6,857 nucleotides of DNA from an uncultured Alphaproteobacteria bacterium (GCA_944389685.1 CALXNF010000025.1:1-6857); one strand, 5' to 3'; positions 1-6,653 are shown, counted from the first letter of the stretch. Translations and numbers: made by a program. Notes: generated from the letters alone by a model not told the origin.

Positions 1-6
1 TATTTT

Positions 7-12
7 TATACT
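7..12 (+). promoter_or_regulatory. Possible -10 element of rpoH
   Basis: TATACT matches the sigma-70 -10 consensus TATAAT at 5 of 6 positions and ends 9 nt before the rpoH ATG at 22. An overlapping TATAAC at 12-17 is an equal-scoring alternative. The -35 region would lie outside the window and cannot be checked. There is no Shine-Dalgarno sequence in the 21 visible upstream bases. If this box is used, transcription would start about 2-4 nt before the ATG, giving a nearly leaderless mRNA. AT-rich DNA produces such hexamers by chance, so this is weak on its own. Confidence 0.35.
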
Positions 13-21
13 ATAACAGTT

Positions 22-933
22 ATGAACTTTTATTTCACTATCTCTTTACCGGTTGTACAAAGACAACGTCTGGTTGCATCTAGTCGTGTCAACTACGATA
101 CCAGTCTTGCGCAGTATATTCAAAACATACAGAATTTTCCGATTCTATCTGCGGAAGAAGAATATGAATGTGCAACTAAATGGGTAAAGGATAAAGACAA
201 AGCTGCCGCAGAAAAGTTGGTCGCCAGTCATTTACGTATGGTGGTATCTGTTGCATACGATTTTCGTAACTATGGCGTTCCTTTTGCAGAATTAATTGCC
301 AGCGGAAATATGGGTTTAATGCAAGCTTTGCAGAAATTTGACCCAGAAAAAGGTTTTAGATTTTCTACGTATGCGATGTTTTGGATAAAAGCTGAAATAT
401 ATGAAACGATTTTAAATAATTGGTCGATAGTTAAAATTGGTACTTCGGCAAATCAAAAGAAGGTATTCTTTAATTTAAATCGCGCAAAACGGGCGCTTGG
501 CATAATGGATGGTAATTTATCAGACGAGCAAACGAAGGAAATCGCAGATTATCTTAATGTTCCAGAAACGGATGTAAAACGTATGTCAACGCGTTTATCT
601 GCACGGGATGTATCACTTAACTCGCCGGCACATTCTGATGATGATGCACGTGATGTTTTATCAAATATGCCTGATGAGCGAGGAAGCATAGAAGACGATA
701 TGGAGCAACTAGAATTTCGTCGTCGTGGTTATGATTTATTACGTAAAAATTTAGAAAAATTACCGGAACGAGACCGCGAAATATTAAAAGCGCGTCGTTT
801 ATCAGATCCTGTCGCAACGCTAGAGTCTTTGTCACAAAAATATGGTATATCGCGCGAACGTGTTCGTCAGATAGAAGAACGTGCTTATAATAAATTACGT
901 GAGGCTATACTTAAAGAAGCAGAGGAAGTTTAA
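22..933 (+). CDS. rpoH: RNA polymerase sigma-32 (heat-shock) factor RpoH
   Basis: Alternative sigma factor that directs core RNA polymerase to heat-shock promoters (chaperones, proteases). It has 303 residues, close to the usual 285-300. A short region 1.2-like segment (about 28-45, LAQYIQNIQNFPILSAEEE) is followed by region 2 (about 65-137), with the sigma-70 signature ELIASGNMGLMQAL at 90-103 and WIKAEI at 121-126. The RpoH box QKKVFFNLN at 145-153 is diagnostic, since only sigma-32 members carry QKKLFFNLR-like residues here. MSTRLSARDVSLN at 188-200 matches the conserved RpoH region 3 segment. Region 4.2 is a helix-turn-helix at about 267-293 (YGISRERVRQIE). GTSANQKK is an alphaproteobacterial flavour. 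ATG at 22 is the only in-window start before the conserved domain, but the frame is open to base 1, so a longer N-terminus is not excluded. The porin gene follows after 3 nt. Confidence 0.95.
   Translation: MNFYFTISLPVVQRQRLVASSRVNYDTSLAQYIQNIQNFPILSAEEEYECATKWVKDKDKAAAEKLVASHLRMVVSVAYDFRNYGVPFAELIASGNMGLMQALQKFDPEKGFRFSTYAMFWIKAEIYETILNNWSIVKIGTSANQKKVFFNLNRAKRALGIMDGNLSDEQTKEIADYLNVPETDVKRMSTRLSARDVSLNSPAHSDDDARDVLSNMPDERGSIEDDMEQLEFRRRGYDLLRKNLEKLPERDREILKARRLSDPVATLESLSQKYGISRERVRQIEERAYNKLREAILKEAEEV
921..926 (+). promoter_or_regulatory. Ribosome binding site of the porin gene
   Basis: AGAGGA lies inside the last codons of rpoH, 10 nt before the porin ATG at 937. It supports that start codon. 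It also implies the porin is translated from a message that runs through rpoH, because there is no room for a separate promoter between the two genes. Confidence 0.6.
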
Positions 934-936
934 CTT

Positions 937-1959
937 ATGAGATTGTTTTTACCTGTAGTATGTGTTTTTTGTGCCGTTGGAAGTTTAAGTTCAGCGAATG
1001 CTTTAGAGTATGATAACGGTCGGTTGGGATTAAAACTTACCGGTTATGGTACAGCAGGCGTGTTGGAACCTGATTTTGAAACGCCAGATTTTATAGGAGA
1101 CTGGCGGGTTCGTGGCGAAATTGATTATTTAATTACGGATGCTAATAAGTTGGGTTTGGTTTATTCTATTGACGCGGCTGCGATTGATGAAGATAAATTT
1201 ATGAGAGAAGCTTTTACTTATTGGCAAAACAGAAATTATGGTCGGGCAGAATTTGGTTTTACAGATTCTATCGCGCGTAAGCTAGGGGTCGGGCTTCCAG
1301 ATGTTGGTGGATTACGTGTTAATGATAAACCTTTATTTTACAAGAAAATTCATCCGGCAGGACCTGTCATTTCCGATACTACTATTACAACGGGGCGCAG
1401 CGCTTTACGTTTAAATCTTGCAACTATGCCTATTGGGGCGACCCAGTATGGCGTATCTGTTTCTGGTATAACAGATGATTATGATTATGCTGTAGATGTC
1501 GCTTTAAAGATCCGACAACCAGCGGGCAAAGTAAAAACGGCGTATGCGTTTGGGGCTTCTTTTATGTCGCATCCAGATGGGTATAGAACGGATTCATATA
1601 CACCACGTGTGTATGCGGATTGGCGGGCTCAGGTTTCTGGAGGAATGAATTTACAATACAATAGCTGGATGTGGGGGGTAACTGCTAGATTAATTTATGA
1701 TGAAAATCCTGTCGGTCCTGTATCTGATGGTTTGGCGGTTGGTACAGGTGTAAGTTATGATATTTTAAATTATAGTATTTCGTTAACTTATATTTTTTCT
1801 GATACAGGTATTTGGAATCGTGATGTTGACGATTATATGGACCATACAGCAATTGCTTCTTTTAGATATAAATATAGTGAAAACGTAGATGGTTGGGTGT
1901 CCCTTGGAATGACAACAGAAACGCCGTTCTTGGCAGTCGGTATGCGTTTGACGTTCTAA
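937..1959 (+). CDS. Outer-membrane beta-barrel porin-like protein
   Basis: Predicted outer-membrane channel of 340 residues, with no specific substrate inferable. The N-terminus is a Sec signal peptide: MRLF, then a hydrophobic stretch 5-17, with signal peptidase I cleavage after ANA at 20-22. No lipobox is present. The mature part (about 318 residues) alternates short polar/aromatic strands such as GLKLTGYGTAG, GRAEFGFTDS, ALRLNLATM, YGVSVSGI, MWGVTARLIY and FRYKYS. It ends FLAVGMRLTF, the C-terminal beta-signal with terminal Phe recognised by the BAM machinery. Size and texture fit the general Gram-negative porin superfamily (about 16 strands), though I cannot assign a named family. Early strands include NYGRAEFGFTDS, resembling the GR-x-x-x-G loop start of general porins. 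It sits 3 nt after rpoH with its own internal Shine-Dalgarno, so co-transcription is likely, and ends at a strong hairpin terminator. Confidence 0.8.
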   Translation: MRLFLPVVCVFCAVGSLSSANALEYDNGRLGLKLTGYGTAGVLEPDFETPDFIGDWRVRGEIDYLITDANKLGLVYSIDAAAIDEDKFMREAFTYWQNRNYGRAEFGFTDSIARKLGVGLPDVGGLRVNDKPLFYKKIHPAGPVISDTTITTGRSALRLNLATMPIGATQYGVSVSGITDDYDYAVDVALKIRQPAGKVKTAYAFGASFMSHPDGYRTDSYTPRVYADWRAQVSGGMNLQYNSWMWGVTARLIYDENPVGPVSDGLAVGTGVSYDILNYSISLTYIFSDTGIWNRDVDDYMDHTAIASFRYKYSENVDGWVSLGMTTETPFLAVGMRLTF

Positions 1960-1994
1960 AAAAATAATACCAGAAATACTGGTATTATTTTTTT
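1958..1994. terminator. Bidirectional intrinsic terminator between porin and coupling-ATPase genes
   Basis: A perfect 13-bp inverted repeat AAAATAATACCAG (1961-1973) / CTGGTATTATTTT (1979-1991) encloses a 5-nt loop AAATA. It is flanked by A's on the left and T's on the right, so each strand reads as a stem followed by a T-run. It overlaps the stop codons of both converging genes (porin TAA 1957-1959, ATPase TAA 1985-1987 on the minus strand) and so can terminate both. Confidence 0.9.
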
Positions 1995-4207
1995 ATTGGT
2001 TCTAGTTCTTTTGTTTCTTTCGTTTGTGGAATATAAATACGAGGAGTCCCAGAATATCCTAGTGCAGCATGATGCGCAGGTATTAAGAATTCTGGCAATG
2101 GACTGCATGCCCCCATCGCCATATAACTGGCTAACTTTGGATCTTCAAATGCCATTTGCTTGTCCGCTTCAATTGGTCTATGATACCAACCTTGGAATAT
2201 AACAAGTTGCTTGTTTTTATCTAGTTTCATTATATCCATTGGAGAGTATAATAGTTCTTCACTTTTTTCTTCTTTTTCTTTGCCATCAGGCCCCTTAACA
2301 GTTTTCAATTTCATTTTGTATCCCATCATCTCAGAGAATTTCTTTGCTGTGTCTGGATCGTTTTGACGCAGTACAATCTTTGCTGCGGTTGTTGACATAA
2401 TGGTTGACGCCGCATCTGCACCATATTTTTCCTGAATCTGATGAATGTCTTGACCGATAATTAGATAAGATACTTGTTGACCTCGACCAAGGTCTGGCCC
2501 CTGAATAACAGCCTGAAGTTTTTGCATTTTTGGCATCTCGTCCAACACGAACAATACAGGACAAGGTCCCAATTTTTCTCCGTTATGTTCTTGACCTGGT
2601 TTGTTTGCTAACAAAAAGTTTGTCATTAATTCAATAAATATACCCGTGATTGGATTTAATGCTTCGGCATCAACCATATTAATAGACAAATACACAGTGA
2701 CTGGTTTTACTTTCCCATCACTTGGGTCACGCAAACCACGTAAATCTGCGAAATGGAAATCTGAATGACTTGTGCGATTACGAACGGCTGCATTACGGAA
2801 TATGGATAGTCCCGCCATAATTGTCGATATAATAGAACCACGTTCTTTATCAGGTGTGTTTGCTAATTGCGTTAATTCCAAAACTGCACGATGTGCGTAA
2901 GAATATCTACGTGCTTCTTCTACTGCGTTCATAAATAAATCATGCATAGGATCTTCCATCATGACCATTTGGTCGCCCTGTCGGCGACGCTCTTCCTGTG
3001 CTTGGGCAAGGCTGATTTGACTAGAATTAATCCAGTCTAGAATCATTGACAAGGATGCTTCTTTGCCTTTCCATGCGTCTGGTATAAGATCCCATGTCCC
3101 CACGTGAACATAGTTCATGGCATTTAATTCGCCTTTTTGTAATAGTGCGTATGCTGCATATGCATTAGGGTCATTCATCATGGAAAGATAATAATCCCCC
3201 AATACTGCCGCGTCTTCGGCATCAAAAGTCCCAGATGTTATGCGGGAATAAAAGTAATCGTCTGCCTTGGCACGTTCTACCTTTGATATCATAAATTGAA
3301 TAAGACCCGATAGCCCGGCACGCCCAGAAATCGTCCAGTGTGGGTCGGCGGTTGAAGATGCCTTATCCGCCACCAAAACGTTGCATATAGAATCAACATA
3401 CAAATCACGTTGTTCTTGATTAAATGGTACATGTTCTGGCGATAATGGGTTCCAAGACGGGTAATAAATACCGCGCTCTGGATCATCTTGACCCGCCCAG
3501 TTCATGATAAACACAGGACCAATTGTTGCACGATATGCAGATGAGTCTTGATATAACTCAGGCTTGGGGTCGTTAATAATCATAGATACCGTATTGCACT
3601 CAAATATAGTTGGGAAAACGACACCTTGTGATTTACCTGTCCCCGGGGGGGCAAGGCATAATGTAGACAGACATTCGTTCATCATTAACGGTTTTTTCTT
3701 AAAATATCCTAATACCATCATGAATCCGTTTAAAAGCCCCATTTTTTCGATGTCTTCTTTTGTTGCTTTGTTGGAAGACTTCTCGTCAAATTTATCATTT
3801 CCATATGGGTTAAATTCTTTTACCAATGTGGCATCCGCCATAAAGAAGTATGCAATTATTGGAATTAGTGGTACTATGCAGGCAATATCTGTTCTAAGTA
3901 GTGTACGAACAAACCAGTCTGGAATTTCTGCGATTACAGACATACCGGCCGTAGCTAACATATTGTGAAAGTACAGACTTGTCCAATGAGCTGTGGCCGG
4001 TGACCAACCATACCTCCATATGTGTTCTATCCAAAAAGATAGCCCGAACGCCAATGCGCATACTAACCAAATACCAACAGCCCAGCGCAGAGACCAGAAT
4101 AAAGAAGCCATTGGTTTGCGTTGGTGTTCTTTATATGCGCTGGACTTAAATATATTCAAGCCCTTAGACGTACCAAATGATGATAAAATCTTGAACTTTT
4201 CAACCAT
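1985..4207 (-). CDS. TraG/VirD4-family type IV coupling protein (T4CP) ATPase
   Basis: Inner-membrane hexameric ATPase of the kind that delivers substrates (relaxase-DNA or effector proteins) to a type IV secretion channel. Of the 740 residues, the N-terminal part has hydrophobic segments at about 38-60 and 103-124, with a weaker one near 81-95. Walker A is APPGTGKS at 186-193. NDPKPELY (212-219) corresponds to the family DPKGEL motif and SWNPLS (251-256) to its WNPL motif. The stretch PDKERGSIISTIMAGLSIF at 452-470 resembles the KERSxxLST region of conjugative TraG proteins. Walker B is VLFVLDE at 551-557, followed by GQDIHQIQEKYG (585-596). Residues about 257-447 form an alpha-helical insertion, equivalent in place to the all-alpha domain. 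A Lys/Glu-rich loop lies near 631-652. It is longer than typical VirD4 (about 590-660). The start at 4207 has no Shine-Dalgarno but a perfect extended -10 nine nt upstream. No relaxase or VirB genes are visible, so whether it serves DNA transfer or protein secretion cannot be decided. Confidence 0.92.
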   Translation of the reverse strand: MVEKFKILSSFGTSKGLNIFKSSAYKEHQRKPMASLFWSLRWAVGIWLVCALAFGLSFWIEHIWRYGWSPATAHWTSLYFHNMLATAGMSVIAEIPDWFVRTLLRTDIACIVPLIPIIAYFFMADATLVKEFNPYGNDKFDEKSSNKATKEDIEKMGLLNGFMMVLGYFKKKPLMMNECLSTLCLAPPGTGKSQGVVFPTIFECNTVSMIINDPKPELYQDSSAYRATIGPVFIMNWAGQDDPERGIYYPSWNPLSPEHVPFNQEQRDLYVDSICNVLVADKASSTADPHWTISGRAGLSGLIQFMISKVERAKADDYFYSRITSGTFDAEDAAVLGDYYLSMMNDPNAYAAYALLQKGELNAMNYVHVGTWDLIPDAWKGKEASLSMILDWINSSQISLAQAQEERRRQGDQMVMMEDPMHDLFMNAVEEARRYSYAHRAVLELTQLANTPDKERGSIISTIMAGLSIFRNAAVRNRTSHSDFHFADLRGLRDPSDGKVKPVTVYLSINMVDAEALNPITGIFIELMTNFLLANKPGQEHNGEKLGPCPVLFVLDEMPKMQKLQAVIQGPDLGRGQQVSYLIIGQDIHQIQEKYGADAASTIMSTTAAKIVLRQNDPDTAKKFSEMMGYKMKLKTVKGPDGKEKEEKSEELLYSPMDIMKLDKNKQLVIFQGWYHRPIEADKQMAFEDPKLASYMAMGACSPLPEFLIPAHHAALGYSGTPRIYIPQTKETKELEPIKK

Positions 4208-4216
4208 TGTGTTATG

Positions 4217-4225
4217 ATTATATCA
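4217..4225 (-). promoter_or_regulatory. Extended -10 promoter of the coupling-ATPase gene, probably leaderless
   Basis: On the minus strand the bases read TGATATAAT, a perfect extended -10 (TGnTATAAT) with the hexamer at 4222-4217. A weak -35-like TTTATA (4 of 6) lies at 4245-4240 with a 17-bp spacer. The hexamer ends 9 nt before the ATG at 4207, so initiation 6-8 nt downstream would leave only about 1-4 nt of leader. There is no Shine-Dalgarno sequence, consistent with a leaderless message. Confidence 0.6.
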
Positions 4226-4239
4226 GAATTTTATAAGAT

Positions 4240-4245
4240 TATAAA
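4240..4245 (+). promoter_or_regulatory. Possible -10 element of the rsmE operon
   Basis: TATAAA on the plus strand (5 of 6 to consensus) lies 19 nt before the rsmE ATG at 4265. TATAAG at 4232-4237 is an alternative. No good -35 box is visible at 16-18 bp for either. A promoter must exist in this 57-bp gap because the upstream gene runs the other way, but the exact box is uncertain. The leader is A-rich (a run of 7 A's at 4254-4260) and has no Shine-Dalgarno sequence. Confidence 0.3.
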
Positions 4246-4264
4246 TCAGAATTAAAAAAAGTTT

Positions 4265-4921
4265 ATGAAAAACGTCCCACGCATATATCTTGGCAATAAT
4301 ATAATAGAGGTCGGAACGCGAGTTCCTGCTTCTAAAGATATTATGCATTATATAAAACACGTTATGCGCCGTAATGATTTTTTGGTTTTCGGATCTGGAA
4401 AGGAATATATGGCGAATTTGTCTGAGGATAATTTTATTATTATAGGTGAAAAAACAGAACATAAAGATTCTTCAAACGAAATTACTTTGATGTTTTCTCC
4501 GATAAAACGTACGGATGATTTAGTAAATATGGCGACGCAACTTGGTGTAAAGGCGTTTCAGCCGGTGATAACCGAAAGAACAGTTGCGCAGCATATAAAT
4601 TGGGAGAGAATGAGAAAAATAGCGATTGAGGCAGCCGAACAATCTGGTCGAAATAGCGTTCCTGAATTTTTACCGGAAAAGCATTTTGAAGATGTTGATT
4701 TATCAAATGTTGTCTTTGCAGATGAACGTGCTGCATATGGGGCAGACTTGCCGACGAAGATGAACGGCGTCAAATTTGTTTTTGTTGGACCAGAGGGTGG
4801 GTTTTCTGAAAAAGAATTTATCGCATTTGATACAGTTGGCGCAAAAGGAATAAGCTTAGGAAAAACAATATTGCGTGCGGAATTAGCTGCAGCAATAGCA
4901 ATAAGTAGAGTTTTGTTATGA
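4265..4921 (+). CDS. rsmE: 16S rRNA (uracil-1498-N3)-methyltransferase RsmE
   Basis: Cytoplasmic SPOUT-class enzyme that transfers a methyl group from S-adenosylmethionine to N3 of U1498 in helix 44 of 16S rRNA, in the assembled 30S subunit. It has 218 residues, somewhat shorter than the E. coli protein (243). A PUA-like N-terminal domain spans about 1-68 and the trefoil-knot SPOUT domain about 72-218. Family motifs are all present: MATQLGVKAFQPVITERT (89-106, the [KM]AT[EQ]LGV...P..TERS signature), EAAEQSGR (122-129), VGPEGGFS (174-181) and LGKTILRAELAA (198-209), the last two forming the SAM-binding knot. It begins the rightward operon, and its last four bases ATGA overlap the start of the pseudouridine synthase gene, implying translational coupling. 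The start has no Shine-Dalgarno sequence, but the protein begins correctly at the PUA domain (MKNVPRIYL). Confidence 0.95.
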   Translation: MKNVPRIYLGNNIIEVGTRVPASKDIMHYIKHVMRRNDFLVFGSGKEYMANLSEDNFIIIGEKTEHKDSSNEITLMFSPIKRTDDLVNMATQLGVKAFQPVITERTVAQHINWERMRKIAIEAAEQSGRNSVPEFLPEKHFEDVDLSNVVFADERAAYGADLPTKMNGVKFVFVGPEGGFSEKEFIAFDTVGAKGISLGKTILRAELAAAIAISRVLL

Positions 4922-5616
4922 AGACGCGCGTGGCAAAATTTATTGCAGATAGTGGTTTTTCATCCAGACGTGGGGCAGAAAGTTTAATTTCCCAAGGACG
5001 GGTGAAAGTGAACGGGCATGTTATTGAAACGCCTGTTGTATTTATTGAAGAAAAAGATGTTGTTTCAATAGACGGGACAAAGTTATCTGCTAAACAAAAC
5101 ACAAAGTTGTATGTTTTCCATAAGCCGATAAATGTTATGACAACGCGGAAAGATCCGATGGGGCGAAAGACGGTATATGATTGCTTAGAGGATAAATATA
5201 AAAGTTTAAAATATGTCGGGCGTTTAGATTATAAGACTACGGGGTTATTATTATTTACGAATGATGGTGATTTGGCGCGTAAATTAACTTTACCAGAATC
5301 TCGCATACCAAGGGAATATATTGCAACCGTTTCAAAGCTTAATGAACAGGGGTTGATTCAAGCTGGTGTAGGTATGACCGTTGATGGTATAAATTATCGA
5401 CCAATGAAGATAACGCAAGTCAGTGATAATGTTTTACGTGTTTGTATTACAGAGGGAAAGAAGAACGAAGTTCGTATAGTTTTACGTGCGTGCGGTTGTC
5501 CTGTTATTAAATTACATCGCGTTTCTTTTGGTCCGATTAAATTGGGAAATCTATCTGTTGGAAAAATACGTGAAGTAGATCAGAAAACAATTGACGCGTT
5601 ATTAAAAACTCTCTAA
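4918..5616 (+). CDS. rluB: RsuA/RluB-family rRNA pseudouridine synthase
   Basis: Isomerises a specific uridine to pseudouridine in rRNA. Family members act on 23S U2605 (RluB), U2604 (RluF), U2457 (RluE) or 16S U516 (RsuA). The 232 residues begin with an S4 RNA-binding domain (about 1-50: RVAKFIADSGFSSRRGAESLI, then GRVKVNG at 27-33). The catalytic domain carries VGRLDYKTTGLLLFTNDG (100-117), with the catalytic Asp at 104 in GRLD. EYIATV (133-138) and EGKKNEVRIVLRACG (179-193) match the family's Y-x-V and EG[KR]xxQVRRM motifs, though the usual Arg-Arg after QV is R-I here. The TTRKDPMGRKTVYDCL stretch (75-90) favours RluB among paralogues, but the exact target is inferred. It overlaps rsmE by 4 nt (ATGA), so both rRNA modifiers are made together. 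Confidence 0.88.
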   Translation: MKTRVAKFIADSGFSSRRGAESLISQGRVKVNGHVIETPVVFIEEKDVVSIDGTKLSAKQNTKLYVFHKPINVMTTRKDPMGRKTVYDCLEDKYKSLKYVGRLDYKTTGLLLFTNDGDLARKLTLPESRIPREYIATVSKLNEQGLIQAGVGMTVDGINYRPMKITQVSDNVLRVCITEGKKNEVRIVLRACGCPVIKLHRVSFGPIKLGNLSVGKIREVDQKTIDALLKTL

Positions 5617-5632
5617 AATCAAATTAACGGAA

Positions 5633-5639
5633 GAGGGAG
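5633..5639 (+). promoter_or_regulatory. Strong ribosome binding site of the TPR gene
   Basis: GAGGGAG lies 7 nt before the ATG at 5647, in the 30-nt gap after the pseudouridine synthase stop codon. It is the best Shine-Dalgarno sequence in the window and fixes this start. The short gap with no clear promoter suggests the gene is read from the rsmE promoter. Confidence 0.75.
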
Positions 5640-5646
5640 TTTCATT

Positions 5647-6642
5647 ATGAAGAAAAATACCATCAGAAAAAATCAGTCGATTAAGAAAAAGCAGAAAGTT
5701 ATCCAAAAGAATAGCGCAGAGTCTGTTGTCGCGAAGCAAGCTTCTCGTTCTTGGTCAATATCAATTTATGTTTATTGGTTCATCATATTGTTCTTTATAG
5801 CTGCTACTTTTTATATTTTGGGGCGCAGCCATGGAACGTGTACGGATTTAAATTCTCAAAACAATAATGTTGAAATTTCCGAAGAAGCATTATTGCAGGC
5901 AAATGATTATTATGAGGAAGCAAAAAAATTGCTGGTCGCTGGTAACATCGCGGATGCAATTGATGCGCTTACAACAGCAATAGAAGCAGGAAATCCGACA
6001 GTAGAAATGTATTTATTGCGTGGGGAGGCTTATTTGCAAACGGCGGATTATCGCAAAGCATTAGAAGATTTTAATAGCGTTATAGAAATGGATCAAATAA
6101 ACGCCATTGCATATTATGATAGAGCATTGTTAAACATTCGTTTGGAAGACTATGCAACAGCTTTGGCGGATATAAATAATGCATTGGCTGCGCAGACAGC
6201 TCGCCCGACATCTGTTTTACAGACGCGTGATTTATATGCTAAACGCGGTCAGTTAAATTTATGGTTAAAGAATTGGGAAGGGGCAATTGCAGATTATACA
6301 AATTCTTTAGCACGACCAGATGGGGTTGTTAATCCTACAGTTTATGCAGAAAGAGCAGAGGCATATACGCAGTTAGGTAATTATGCTGATGCAATAAGTG
6401 ATTATGCGTCTGCCATTAGGGTTATTTCTGAACAAATTCAAGGGGCAACAACTGCTGAAGAAAGAGAAGCTTTGTCAAGCAATGCGATGTCATATTTTGA
6501 AAAGTCTGCAGCATTGAATTTAGCGTTGGGTAACATTGAGGTGGCTCGCAGTGATTTGAATTCAGCGTATACTATTGCAACAGCTTTGGTAGATAATGTT
6601 AGTATGGAAAGAATTCAGAATCTTATCGCAGAGTTGCAATAA
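5647..6642 (+). CDS. Membrane-anchored TPR-repeat protein, function unknown
   Basis: A 331-residue protein-protein interaction scaffold I cannot assign to a named family. A very basic N-terminus (1-20, many Lys) is followed by one transmembrane segment at about 38-59 (ISIYVYWFIILFFIAATFYILG). By the positive-inside rule the tail is cytoplasmic and the rest periplasmic. At least six tetratricopeptide repeats follow, at about 82-115, 120-150, 153-183, 195-224, 231-260 and 280-311. The spacing and A/G8, Y11, A20 pattern is seen in AYLQTADYRKALEDF, AYTQLGNYADAISDY and LNLWLKNWEGAIADY. A charged linker of about 20 residues (261-279) interrupts the last two. There is no signal peptidase site, so it is a signal-anchored protein. 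A lone Cys at 65 lies just after the membrane segment. It is the third gene of the rRNA-modification operon and ends at a hairpin terminator. A role in envelope assembly is plausible but unsupported. Confidence 0.85.
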   Translation: MKKNTIRKNQSIKKKQKVIQKNSAESVVAKQASRSWSISIYVYWFIILFFIAATFYILGRSHGTCTDLNSQNNNVEISEEALLQANDYYEEAKKLLVAGNIADAIDALTTAIEAGNPTVEMYLLRGEAYLQTADYRKALEDFNSVIEMDQINAIAYYDRALLNIRLEDYATALADINNALAAQTARPTSVLQTRDLYAKRGQLNLWLKNWEGAIADYTNSLARPDGVVNPTVYAERAEAYTQLGNYADAISDYASAIRVISEQIQGATTAEEREALSSNAMSYFEKSAALNLALGNIEVARSDLNSAYTIATALVDNVSMERIQNLIAELQ

Positions 6643-6653
6643 AATAACACCAT

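Larger units (their letters stand above)
4216..4253 (-). repeat. Duplicated promoter unit in the divergent intergenic region
   Basis: On the minus strand AATTCTGATTTATAATC (4253-4237) is followed by AATTCTGATATAATC (4230-4216). The two units are identical apart from a 2-nt length difference, with a 9-bp exact repeat (ATCAGAATT on the plus strand, 4222-4230 and 4245-4253). Each contains a perfect TATAAT (4243-4238 and 4222-4217), 21 bp apart, about two helical turns. This could be a pair of tandem promoters or a pair of sites for a DNA-binding protein on the same helix face. The same bases must also hold the rightward rsmE promoter. Confidence 0.6.

Noticed and set aside
937..1005. Lipoprotein signal for the porin
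   Set aside because: Cys9 and Cys12 lie in the hydrophobic core, not after a lipobox. The ANA cleavage site and terminal Phe fit a barrel protein.
3564..3968. 134-codon open frame on the plus strand inside the coupling-ATPase gene
   Set aside because: It lies wholly opposite a motif-complete gene, has no recognisable domain or Shine-Dalgarno sequence, and reads as an antisense shadow.
1985..4207. FtsK/SpoIIIE DNA translocase as the identity of the large ATPase
   Set aside because: There is no C-terminal gamma winged helix. The DPKPEL, WNPLS and KERGSIIST motifs match TraG/VirD4 instead.
4223..4462. 79-codon minus-strand open frame over the start of rsmE
   Set aside because: It is rich in Ile, Phe and Tyr, as expected from reading AT-rich DNA in reverse. 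It also overlaps the promoter region and the well-supported rsmE.
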